The notes below the pieces were generated by a model. The model made no database searches, had not been told where the DNA came from, and saw only the letters and a program-made list of their open reading frames with translations. A stretch of 64,000 nucleotides of DNA from Ophiocordyceps camponoti-saundersi (nom. inval.) (lineage: Eukaryota > Ascomycota > Sordariomycetes > Hypocreales > Ophiocordycipitaceae), in the NCBI GenBank assembly GCA_003339415.1, contig PDHQ01000115.1:38998-102997 (forward strand), written 5' to 3'. Shown here piece after piece: positions 12,038 through 21,791 of the stretch; position 1 is the stretch's first letter, and each line of letters starts with the position of its first letter. The translations under genes and the position numbers were made by a program.

Positions 12038-13286
12038 TCATAATTCGACCTCCTGAAACGACGCCGCGTCCGGCAACTTGCTCGCCGTCTCCCCCGTCCC
12101 GGAGCCCGTCGTCGTCGTCGTCGTCCCGTTGGTGGCGCCATCCTTTGGCCGCAAAGCCACCTCGTGCTCCTCTGCATCCTGCCACGCCATCTTCTTCACC
12201 TCGGCTTCTTGCCCTTGCCCTGCGGCGGCCTCGTCTACAGACTCATCGTCCGTCGTCGTTGTCGTCGTCGTCGTCGTTGTAGCCGCCCTGTCCCCTTCGC
12301 CTGACTTTCGGCCTTCTTGAACCGACAGTCGCTTCTCCTCCTCCTCCGCCGCCGCCTCCTTCCCCTCTTCCTTGTCATTACCGTCCTTGGGCGGCACCAC
12401 GGGCGGCGCCTTGGGCGGAGGCGCCGGTGGTACCACGTGTTCCTCAGTCGGCGGACCGGCTCGCATGGCGTCCAGATAGAACTTGGTGACGCCGAGGATG
12501 CGGCCGTTGGTCTCGCACGCCGCTACCCACTCGGGCCTCACCACCGGTATGTTGCTCTCGACCGCCTTCTCCCACGCCGGCCCCCGACCCTCCGTCGTGA
12601 CAAAGTGCGTCGTGTCGATGCGCACGCTGTCGGCCATCTTGGCGCCGATGCGATCCACGGCCAGCGCCAGCTTCTCCCGCGCCGCCGCCGGTAGGATGCC
12701 CGTCGTGATGGTAATGCCGCTGAGATCCGTCATCTTGTGCGTCCGGACCGATACCTTTTCGCTTATCCGCGTGCCGGCGCTGGTCCTCAGCACCAGGTGG
12801 AAAGTGTAGCCGGTATCGACGGCGAGACCACTGATCTTGGTGCTGTGCATGGCGAGCGGGCGGGGGATGTTGCCGGCTTTTTGGCCGTTGCGGTACAGGC
12901 TCAGCGATATCAGGTCCGCCGTCGCGAGCTGCACGGGATCCCATTCGAGAACGACCGACGTCTGCGTGGCATTTCGACAGCGGAGGGCTGGTGTCGCCGG
13001 CTCCGACGCGCCAAACGAGTTGTAGATGCGGTCCTGCAGCGCCCTGAACTTGTCTTCCTCGGCGGACTCTTTGCTGGTGTTTTGCGACACGGTGATGTCG
13101 ACGATGCTGCCGGATGAGATGTTCGGCGGGAGGAGGATGGAGGGGAATTCGATCTGCGAGCGAGAGCCGTTAGTTGGGGGGGAGTGGAAGGCTTCCAGTG
13201 GTGGGCGCGCATACGAGACGCTTATCGGGCGTTAGAAGGACGGTGACGCCGGCGTCAACCTTGCCGACGGTGAGGGAGATGAGCAT
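12038..13286 (-). CDS. CHS5: Chs5-like exomer scaffold (FN3-BRCT)
   Basis: Two exons, 13286-13215 and 13153-12038, 395 aa. The 61-nt intron has donor GTATGC and acceptor CAG. The start begins MLISLTVGKVDAGVTVLLTP, which matches the conserved N-terminal dimerisation segment of Chs5/Cfr1. A fibronectin type III domain follows (about 77-165, with VVLEWDPVQ and GYTFHLVLRT), then a BRCT domain (about 168-255, with THFVTTEGRGPAWEKA, IPVVRPEWVAAC). The C-terminus is low-complexity: Pro-rich, Glu-rich, then a run of about ten Thr. Chs5 is the core of exomer, the coat adaptor that exports chitin synthase III and other cargo from the trans-Golgi. Here the C-terminal tail is short and lacks the long Lys-rich repeat seen in yeast. 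Confidence 0.93.
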
Positions 13287-13859
13287 GACTGGTCTGTGTT
13301 TGAGTGGGAGAATGAGGGAGATGTCCGCCGCGGCGTCGCGAAGGGCCTGGTGAAGGCTCGGCCGCCGGCGAACTGAAACCGGTGGCTGGATACTGGATAT
13401 GCGAAGACAGATAAGGTGAAAGGTGACGAGGTAAGTGAGGTGGAGAGACTAGCACAAAAGCCGCGCAGCGTGAGTAAGTCGGACTTGAAGGAGAAACGGC
13501 GTATATTCGATGTTGTCTGCTGCTGATGATTCGAAGTCCTCTGGCGTCTCCCAACCGTCGGCGGGGGGGGGGTTTGAAGTTGAAGCTAGAGTACACGATA
13601 GTTGATATTGGTGCGGCAGAATATGGTGATGGAAACGATATGACTAAGCAGCTACTTTGCGCCGAAGATTCACCGAGCTGAGATTAGCTTCACACTCGCA
13701 AACGTCAAGGCATCGTTATCCATCTTCCAAGAGGCCAACAGTCACAGTTCTGCTCTCCCCTATACAACCTCAGGGCTACGCTCGAACTACGAGTACGTCA
13801 ATCTTCACCTGCCTTCACGCCTGTCTGCTCAAATCGATTACCATATAGGCGTGGAGATA
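13287..13859. other. promoter/leader region of CHS5
   Basis: CHS5 and the monooxygenase are both on the minus strand, so this stretch is the CHS5 upstream region and the 3' flank of the monooxygenase gene. A G run lies at about 13561-13570. No further gene is supported. Confidence 0.4.
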
Positions 13860-15953
13860 TCATCCCAGGATGCTCCTCATGACGGCCTCCAGCTTAACTA
13901 CACAAGCTTCTTCTCCTCCCTCCAACATGTCGGCCGCTCGCCAAGCCACGAACCGATCCGGCCGAACCAGAACAGCCCCCGACTCGCTTACGCCACGCAA
14001 CCGCTCCCAGTCAAAGTAAACATCTTCCCAGTCCTGGCGAAAGCCAATGGAGTAGGCGTCTATCTTGACCTCCAGCGACGCCGACACTCGGCGCGCCGCC
14101 TCCTTCCACGCCTCGCCTCCGATGCCGGTAAGAAGGACGAAGCGACCGTGACCGGCGACGTCGATGGTCGACACCGGCTGGGTCGGACACGCCTTGTTGA
14201 GCCAGACGTGTGGCAGCCGCGAGCCCGGATAGGTGCTGGGCTCGTAATAAAGCACCGGATCCTCTGCCGCGCGTCCCGTCGGCTTCCAAGGCTCCGGCTC
14301 GTCTGCGTCGTAGACGGCCTTGCTGCGGTAGTGCTGGCCCATTTCGATGCCCAGCCCATGGAACTCGGCCGTCGTCTGCTCTACGCCTCGGCGGAAGTCC
14401 TGACGGCGCTTCTGCCCTGCCGGAGAGACTTCGGTGAGCTCTTCGAAGGCGCGTTTCGAGTCGGGCGACGTGTTGGTCCCTAAAGCGTCCCACAGGGTGA
14501 AGTGATCCTGGAAAGCTCGGTTCGCGCGGGCTACGACGGCGCTTCCGACGGGCTGGCGCTCGACTTGGTACGTGTCCAGCAGCGAGCGGTCCGCCTTGCC
14601 TCGGTGAACCAGGGCCAGCTTCCAAGCCAGATTGTACGCGTCCTGGATGCAAGTGTTGCTTCCCAAGCCGTTCATGGGCGGATGGCGGTGCACGGCGTCG
14701 CCGAGGCAGAAGCTAGGGCTCGCTGGTCAGCCGTCGTCGACAACCCACAACCAGGTGCCGACATGATACTTACACGTTGCCTTTGGAGTACGTCTCGGCC
14801 ACGACGTCGTTGATCTGCCACTTGGACGTGCCAACTATCTCGGCCGGCGTGTCGTCGCCGATGAGCTTCCTCACCCGGTCCCGGTACTGCTCGGCCGAGG
14901 GCGCGGGAGCGTCGTTGTCGCGGGCAAAGAGTATGAACAGCCACTCGTCCCAGAGCCTCACCATGCGTACGATGGCCATGGGCGTAAAGACAGCATCGTC
15001 GTCTCCCGGCCGTATAACCCAGTGGAGGTTACCCATGCGCGAGCCGATGAGATGCGACATGTCGGCCTTGACCAGGACGTTATAGGCAGGGCCCTGACCG
15101 GGCTTGCGTCGCAACGGGAAACCCAGCTCGCGGACGACGAGGCTACGAGCGCCGTCTGCGCCGAACAGGTACCGCGTACGGATCTTGTACTCGGTATGTG
15201 ACAGCTCATCTCGGACCGTGGCGGTGATGATGTCGTTGTCGTCGTCGTCGTCGACGGTCAGGGACAGCAGTTTGGTATCGAATCGGATCCGGAAGCCGTT
15301 GTGTACGGCGTACTGGACGAGCACCGGTTCGAGGAGCGTCTGTGGAACGTCGGCCGGCTTGCACGGGCTCGCCCTTTCATAGTCGCCCTTTTGGAGAGAG
15401 GGAGGAGAAGAAGTGTCAGCTCGGCGATTTTGAATCCTGGTCGTGCAACGAACCATGCGCTGCGGATCGTGGCCCCATGAATATACGCGGGCCAGTTCGG
15501 CGCCGGCCATACTTTGACACCATCTGGTGTGCTCCATACAGCCGTGACGCGAAGCCACGCGGTCCACATCCCTATCGAGCCCGATGTCGCGGAGGCACTC
15601 TGGGCCACACACACACACACACAAGCGCGCGCACAACGTCCGTCAGTTTTTCCTTCTATTTAAGATTTCGCCCCCTTGCCTGTATCACCGGGAGGAGGGG
15701 ATTTATGCTACCCATAGCCGCCATGTTGGTGATGTGAGCCCGAGGCGTATCGGCCGTGCCGGAGTCGGCGCTGATGGCGATGCCGGTGAGCCCTGTTGAA
15801 GAGCCATTTGTTTTTCACATTTCAGCCGGATCGGCACCGTGAGGGTGTCGGGAGTCGGGAGCCCGCTTTACCGTACGAGCCGAGGAAGCAGGCTAGAGAG
15901 GCGCCGGCCGGGCCGCAGCCTACGATGAGGAATTCGGTGTCGAGATGCTTCAT
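13860..15953 (-). CDS. FAD-dependent aromatic monooxygenase (phenol hydroxylase-like)
   Basis: Five exons: 15953-15872, 15792-15712, 15599-15454, 15387-14774 and 14712-13860, giving 591 aa. The product is a group A flavoprotein hydroxylase (FAD_binding_3, PheA/TfdB-like), which hydroxylates aromatic rings using NAD(P)H and O2. Evidence is the N-terminal GCGPAGASLA dinucleotide motif (GxGxxG), the TPRAHITNMAAMECLRDIGL block spanning exon junctions, the FGADGARS 'DG' motif, the GDAVHRHPP FAD-ribityl motif and the NTCIQDAYNLAWKLALV helix. The C-terminal part has the GAVLVRPDRFVAWRA segment of these enzymes. All four introns fall at family-consistent places. Intron 2 carries a TG/CA dinucleotide run next to its acceptor. 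The substrate is unknown, and I see no secondary-metabolite backbone gene nearby. A tandem CACGTG array lies 330-430 bp upstream. Confidence 0.92.
15600..15711 (-). repeat. intron 2 of the monooxygenase with (TG)n beside the acceptor
   Basis: On the coding strand a TG dinucleotide run (plus strand (CA)n at about 15607-15623) ends a few bases before the CCCAG acceptor. It takes the place of an ordinary polypyrimidine tract in this 112-nt intron. Confidence 0.7.
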
Positions 15954-16284
15954 GATTGACGATGATGATGATGATGGTGATGATTAGGAATTGTGTTTAT
16001 GAAGCTCTTGTGTTTCGACTGTTGGAAGTTGTGAATAAAGGGGAGGGGGAAACAGGAACGCGAGGATCTCACGGGGATAACACTACGTATGTACGACGGA
16101 GTGGTTAAAAATACGGGCTGTACGGAGTTTGTGCGTATGGATGTACGGGGATATAGGATTTACGTGATGGATGAGCTTTTACAGTTGCACGGATAGAGCG
16201 CGCATGACGTTGTACGACGTCCGGATAGCTTCGGGAGAGGGTGAGATTGGCCGGTGGCTGGTGACGGAAGGGGAGGTATGGGAT

Positions 16285-16395
16285 GTCACGTGCTGGACGA
16301 GAGTCTGCAAGGGTATCACGTGCTGATGAGAGTCTGCAGGACGGTCACGTGCTGATGACAGACTGTAGGACCGTCACGTGCTCGACTAGACTTTG
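16285..16395. promoter_or_regulatory. four tandem ~29-bp repeats, each with a CACGTG box
   Basis: CACGTG palindromes occur at 16287-16292, 16317-16322, 16346-16351 and 16375-16380, spaced 30, 29 and 29 bp. Each sits in a repeat of the form (G/A)TCACGTGCTG....GAGTCTGCAGGAC, with the last unit diverged. CACGTG is the core recognised by bHLH factors (Pho4/Cbf1-like) and some bZIP factors. The array is upstream of the monooxygenase (start 15953). Its regulatory role is inference. Confidence 0.6.
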
Positions 16396-18507
16396 GTCTT
16401 AGCATAGGCAGTAAGGTAAGGCGTTGGCCGGTTATCGGAGATTCCCGGATTCCTAGGCATCGAGTGCTGATGAGAGGATAAGGTCTGGGTATTATTATTT
16501 CCTATCATTATACATATGTATGTATGTATGCATCTCTGTTATGAATAATATAGTGATATGCTATGTGAACAGTATAGCAAGAGAAGCGCGTCTTTGTTTC
16601 TCCTCGTATCTTGACTGAGTTATACCGGAAACCTCTTGTCGATGCCTTTAACCACGCTGGCGTCTCTTCAACAGGCTGAAGAAGGGATTCTGAAACGGTC
16701 ACGGATAGAAAGAAAGACGCGTTTGCAGGTATCGAGTGCGTCTTTCTAGATGGCGTCTTGACCACATTATGCATGCAGTGAAATGTTGTACACGCGCATA
16801 GAAATACATATGTACATACATACATGCATACACACATAAATATACGCATAAAACAACAGACATCCGATAGATTGCACTGCCACGGTGACGCATACCTTGG
16901 CGGCTGCCTGTCTAGAGGGCGCGGACTTGTGTGTGGTGTATCGGCCAGGAGTGCCGGATCTAGCTGGTAATGATGGATGCATACATATGTATATCGTTGT
17001 ATATTTATGCATATAGCCTATAGCAGAGGTATCAGACGAGTGGATTATACTCACACGATTCTTCATAAATCTTTATATGAAACTCTTTAGTCTAGAAGGA
17101 GGTGAAGAAAGGAGGAATCTCTAGTAAAGAAGATACAGCATCGAGATCAAGACTGAAAGTAGGAAATAAAGAGTATTTCACAGCCACCATGACTCGAAAA
17201 GATGAGACTGTCTGTGGCTCAGCGAATAAACCTTTATGTATGTATGTATGTATAGAATAGGGCGAAACGAGGCTGGGAAGGGGGGGAGAGAACTTTGTCC
17301 GCCAATCATGTGTTGTTACTATAAGATAGAGATGGAAATAGAAAGTCTAAGAAGATGGGTGTGTTGATAATAGAGGCTGGTTAAGTTGAAACATGATTAT
17401 GACTTGTAACTGTTTATAATGCATGCGTGTGAGATGTGAAGCGAAAGGATAGTGATATCTTGCAAGTCTCTCTGTTAAGCCTTTAACTCGTACACGTTCT
17501 CTCTATAATTCAATCAAGTTAGAAGACATATGTATATGTATACATACACATATACACATGGGCTCTCATCTCCAACCTCCTTAAACAAGGTCCCACGCCA
17601 AAGAACCAAGACGAGAACCAGACCCTTTATAAGTACACACATGCGTGTGCAACGAGCAAATAGACCTAACAAGGTACATACATATATACAGAGTTCCCCC
17701 TCCGTTCGTCCGTCTGCCAGAGGGCGTCTTCCCGAAGAGGGCGGGGGAAAGAGAGTGAGGGAAAGAGAAGAGAACATGTTCTTTAAAGACGGGGAAGGAG
17801 AGGAAAGAGAGGAGATATATACCTAGGTGGCTAGATTGCTAGGAAACTACCTACATTTGTAGACAGGTCCTGCCTATAAAGAGATGCTATGTTATTCCAA
17901 GGTCTAGGTTATCCTTAAGCCGGTTGCTCCTGCTTGTTAGTCTATCTGTAACGTGTGGCTAGACTCTAGACACGTAGTGCGTCTACTAGCACATACAGAT
18001 GTGTATATAGTATAAATATCCTCGGTCAACTTAGAAACTATACATGCCGTGGTTCTTTTTCACCCTGTGCGACTCTATTCTTCACGGAAGGAACCTATCT
18101 AAGCCCCAATTCACCTCTCACTCTTCCTCTCCTCTTGAAAATCTCAACTTCCTATCCCTATACCCTAGACCCTATATGTATACTAGCATCTCACTTATCC
18201 TAGCTCTCTCATCTACTATCCTCCTCTTCTAGTGGGCCGAATCTTAAAATCCTAGCAGGTAAAAAAGTCGTGATAAGAAAGAACGAGGAACTGTTTGCTT
18301 TGGGTTAAGACACAGCCTCCTCTTTACCCTTTTTTCTTTCCTGGACGGGATTTTAGATATTGACCTGTTGTGCCTCTTTTCCTTGCCCTCGTCTCACATA
18401 CATACATATGTGTATATATATATATATACATACTATATATGAAACTAAGTATATATGTAAGTTAAACAGAAGAGGATAAATAACCCGACCATCTCCTAAC
18501 CTTGTCC

Positions 18508-19200
18508 TCTCCTCTCCTCTCCTCTCCTCTCCTAACCTTGTCATCTCCAGGCTCTCCTCTCCTCTCCTCTCCTCTCTCTGCTCTCCTCTCCGTAAAGACA
18601 AGATAGACAAACCAAGCACGACGAACAGAAAAGGGAAAAACCGCCGTTGATCTCCCGCCCCGATCTCCACCTCTTCCCTTTCCACGCCACGGCCGTCGCA
18701 TACTCGAACTCTTTGCTTCCAGAAAGCTCTAGATTAATACGTCTGTTACATTGCGTGCGTATAATTATATCAATGCATATATATACATACATACATCTAT
18801 ATACGGAGTATATATATGTATAATGTAAGTTGTGCATTTATATGCATACATATCCGTACAAACATACATATGTACATACCTATGCACATACATACATATG
18901 TACATAGTTAGTGCACACACACAGCGAGCGCATCTTTGCACCTTGCAGCAGCTCCCTCTGACGACAGCCTCAACCGCGCTTCTCGCCCGACAACCGAAAG
19001 TCCCTCTTCCTCTTTCTCTTCCTCTTCCTCTTCTTCCCTTCCTTCTCTCTCTGTCTCTCTGTCCTTTCTGTCTCTGTCCTTTCTGCCTATCTTAGTATCT
19101 CTCACTCACTCACTCTCTCACTCTCTCACTTATTCTCAACCTCCTCACTTCCTCTCATCAACTATCCTCTCCTCTCCTCTCCTCTCCTCTCCTCTCCTCC
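18508..19200. repeat. two CCTCT-unit minisatellites about 650 bp apart
   Basis: The pentamer CTCCT/CCTCT is tandemly repeated at about 18508-18535 and 18555-18590 and again at about 19165-19200, with other pyrimidine tracts between and after. It lies downstream of the minus-strand homeobox gene. Confidence 0.6.
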
Positions 19201-19817
19201 TCTCTCTCTCTCTCTTCTCCCCTTCAACTCCCCTATACAAACTTCTCCCCCGCCGCAAACACCCAGTGGGCCAACCTCCAACCACCAATTATCAACCACC
19301 AACCTTCCATCCTCCTCCACCCTCCCCTCCCCTTCCTTTCCTTTCCTTTCCTTTTCCTTTTCCTTTTTCCCTTCCCTATCTTCACACCTCCTTTCCGTCG
19401 GCGACCATCGGCCTATATATGTACATACACCGGCTAGGAAAAGGACCGAAAACTATATCCGTCTATACCTAGTCCGATATACGCCCGCCGTGTGTATGAT
19501 TCTGTGTGAGTGTTTGTGAGAGTGTGTGAGAGTGTGTGAGGGTAAGTGAGAGTGTGAGAGTGTCTGTATGAGTTTCGTCCGCCGTCGTCTCTCTTCCTTC
19601 GCCGAGAATATAAATAAAGAACCGCCTTTTTTTGGTCTCTCTCCCCCCCTTTTCCTCGCTCGCTCTCCCTCTCTCTCACGCCCCCCCCCCTTTCGAGACA
19701 AAACGCCTTGACATTCATTGCCTACACTCCCCTCTCCCCCCCCCCCTCCCTCCCTCATGAACCCTCACACCTCACACTCTCACACCCCCCCTCACACACA
19801 CACACACCCCCTTTTTG

Positions 19818-21791
19818 TCACGCCTTATGCTGTAGCAGGTTGAGATCGGGCTTCCATCCCTCCCACTTGCGGCAACCGTGAAACTTGTACAGGTGCTGCC
19901 ACATATGGTCCTTGCGTGAAAAACTGCGATCCTGTACAGCCCGCTTCGAACAGGCCTCGAACTCGTGAGAGTGAAAGTGCTCCTCCGTAGGCGAAACCTG
20001 TCCGCAAAAGACGCATTCCGGCTGGTCGTGACCCAGCCGCCAGAGGAGGAACGACTGGCTTGCCTGTAGCGGCACCGCGCAGATCCAAGACACGTCTCCC
20101 GGCGCGTGCAGGGAACGTTCGTGCCGCAGCCAGTCGTACTTCTTGGAAAACGTCCGCGAGCAGTATCCGCACGTAAACGTCCGCGGCTTCGCGTGCCGTG
20201 TCCGTCCCGACCCTCTCGTATTCCGCGTCGTGACCGAAAACGGGTCCTCGGAGCTGCGAGGGGGCCAGGTCGCCTCGTTGTTGTCGCCCGAGAAGTGCGA
20301 ATAGGGGTTGGCCGACACCGACCCGTCCGCAGAATAGGGGTAGCCGTTGCCCCCCCCGAGCACCACCGACTCTCCTCCGTCCGCGCCGGCCCCGTCTCGC
20401 AGGAGACGCCGTGCCGGCGCGTCGGCCCGGTGGCTGAGCGCCTGGTGGATGGCCGACTCCGACACGTGCGCGCCCTCGGGAGGCGTGTTGCGCCACCGTT
20501 CCAGCGGCGTCATGGCCGACAGCAGGGACGGCGTCATCGGCGAGCCCACGCCGTTCAGCGCCGCCCGGCTGGCCGCGTGGTGCGCCGACTGCCGGCTGCG
20601 TCGCCGCGCGTTGGTGAACCAGTTGATGACCTGAGTCCTGCTCAGGCCCGACTCGTCCGCCAGCGCCGTCTTCTCCTCGTCCGTCGGGTAAGGGTGGTCT
20701 AGGTTCCGGGCAAACCAGTCGCGTAGCACCTGCGTCCGACGGACCGACCGTGAGCTCGAACGCTTGCTCGACGCCGCCGCCGCCGCCGCCGCCTGCGCTG
20801 CGGCTGCCGCCATGGGCATCCCCGCCGCCGGCGCCTCACCGGGGGCGTCGCCCGGGGGCTCTCCGCCCGCGTCGACCGGCTCGTGGTTCCATCCGGTCGC
20901 TTCTCCCTCTTCGCTGACGCCGTGCAAGTTTCCGATGACCGGCGTGGCCGTCTCAAAGTGGGAGTGCTGTCGTTTCGACCGCTCCGCGAGGCTGCACTGA
21001 CGGAACAGCGCGGCGCAACTGGTGCACGAGTGAGCCGGGTTCGGGTTCGCCGCCGTCGTCTGGAGGATGAAGCACTGCAGACGCAGACGCTTGCAGTGGG
21101 TACAGGGATGCACAGGCCGCCAGGCTCCGTTCTTGAGGAAGAATTCGGCCATGCCGAGATACTCGGGACGGCCCCCACCGCTGCCTCCACCGCCGAAGCC
21201 GGTCATGTTGACGCCGCTGAAGTCGTTCGGTTGGAACGATAGACAGGCTTCGGGAGGGGAGCCGAGATCGGGAAGCGCCGGCGTTAGCGCCGCGTGGTTC
21301 ATGCCGTGCGTGTGTTGATGGTGGTGATGATGATGGTGGTGATGTTGTTGTTGTTGTTGCTGTTGTTGCTGCTGCGGCTGTTGCTGCTGCTGTTGTTGTT
21401 GTCTTTGTTGAAGATGGAGCTGGTGCTGCCTCTGCCTCTGTTGATGCTGCTGCTGCTGCTGCTGTTGATGGCCATTGTCGTCGCCGTTCCCGAATAGAAA
21501 CAGGTCAGACCAGTCCATGTCCGCCAGACCTCCCCCGGAACCCCCTGCTGCTGCTACTGCTGCTGCTGCTGCTGCTCCTCCAGCAGCTGTGGCCGTGGCT
21601 GTTACTGCAGCGGCAGCAGCAGCAGCAGCAGCTACTACTCCTCCTCCTCCGCCAGCACCACCTCCATTCGTCATCGCCGTCGACCCTGAAGAGCCGTTGA
21701 GGACCGTAGTCGGCGCCGGCGCAGCGCAGCCTCCATCCGTCGCAGGCGGCCCTGCAGAGGAGCCGACGAGAAACGCATTGTGTAGCGACAT
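19818..21791 (-). CDS. TALE homeobox / C2H2 transcription factor with Zn2Cys6-like motif
   Basis: A 657-aa nuclear DNA-binding protein in one exon. The start is the first ATG (21791, MSLHNAFLVG). The N-terminus is Gly/Ala-rich, followed by long Gln runs and a run of about nine His (DNA about 21310-21470). A cysteine block (about 220-260) has CTHCKRLRLQC and CTSCAALFRQC, that is two C-x2-C-x6-C triads as in a Zn(II)2Cys6 cluster but with a 15-residue loop. A homeodomain follows (about 350-410). Its DHPYPTDEEK segment contains the three-residue TALE insertion, and helix 3 is VINWFTNARRR. A C2H2 finger (FTCGYCSRTFSKKYDWLRHERSLH-type, about 538-562) and further Cys/His pairs lie near the C-terminus. 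Targets are unknown. Poly-Gln length may vary between strains. Confidence 0.92.
   Translation of the reverse strand: MSLHNAFLVGSSAGPPATDGGCAAPAPTTVLNGSSGSTAMTNGGGAGGGGGVVAAAAAAAAAVTATATAAGGAAAAAAVAAAGGSGGGLADMDWSDLFLFGNGDDNGHQQQQQQQHQQRQRQHQLHLQQRQQQQQQQQPQQQQQQQQQQHHHHHHHHHQHTHGMNHAALTPALPDLGSPPEACLSFQPNDFSGVNMTGFGGGGSGGGRPEYLGMAEFFLKNGAWRPVHPCTHCKRLRLQCFILQTTAANPNPAHSCTSCAALFRQCSLAERSKRQHSHFETATPVIGNLHGVSEEGEATGWNHEPVDAGGEPPGDAPGEAPAAGMPMAAAAAQAAAAAAASSKRSSSRSVRRTQVLRDWFARNLDHPYPTDEEKTALADESGLSRTQVINWFTNARRRSRQSAHHAASRAALNGVGSPMTPSLLSAMTPLERWRNTPPEGAHVSESAIHQALSHRADAPARRLLRDGAGADGGESVVLGGGNGYPYSADGSVSANPYSHFSGDNNEATWPPRSSEDPFSVTTRNTRGSGRTRHAKPRTFTCGYCSRTFSKKYDWLRHERSLHAPGDVSWICAVPLQASQSFLLWRLGHDQPECVFCGQVSPTEEHFHSHEFEACSKRAVQDRSFSRKDHMWQHLYKFHGCRKWEGWKPDLNLLQHKA

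Larger units (their letters stand above)
15954..19817. other. 3.9 kb gene-free, repeat-rich region
   Basis: No coding gene or tRNA is supported. Contents are the CACGTG tandem array (16285-16395), many TATG/TACA tetranucleotide islands (about 16510, 16805, 17235, 17530, 18400, 18780-18905), two CCTCT-unit minisatellites (about 18508-18590 and 19165-19200) and pyrimidine tracts up to 19800 that abut the 3' end of the homeobox gene. The short open frames here are made of these repeats. Confidence 0.55.
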
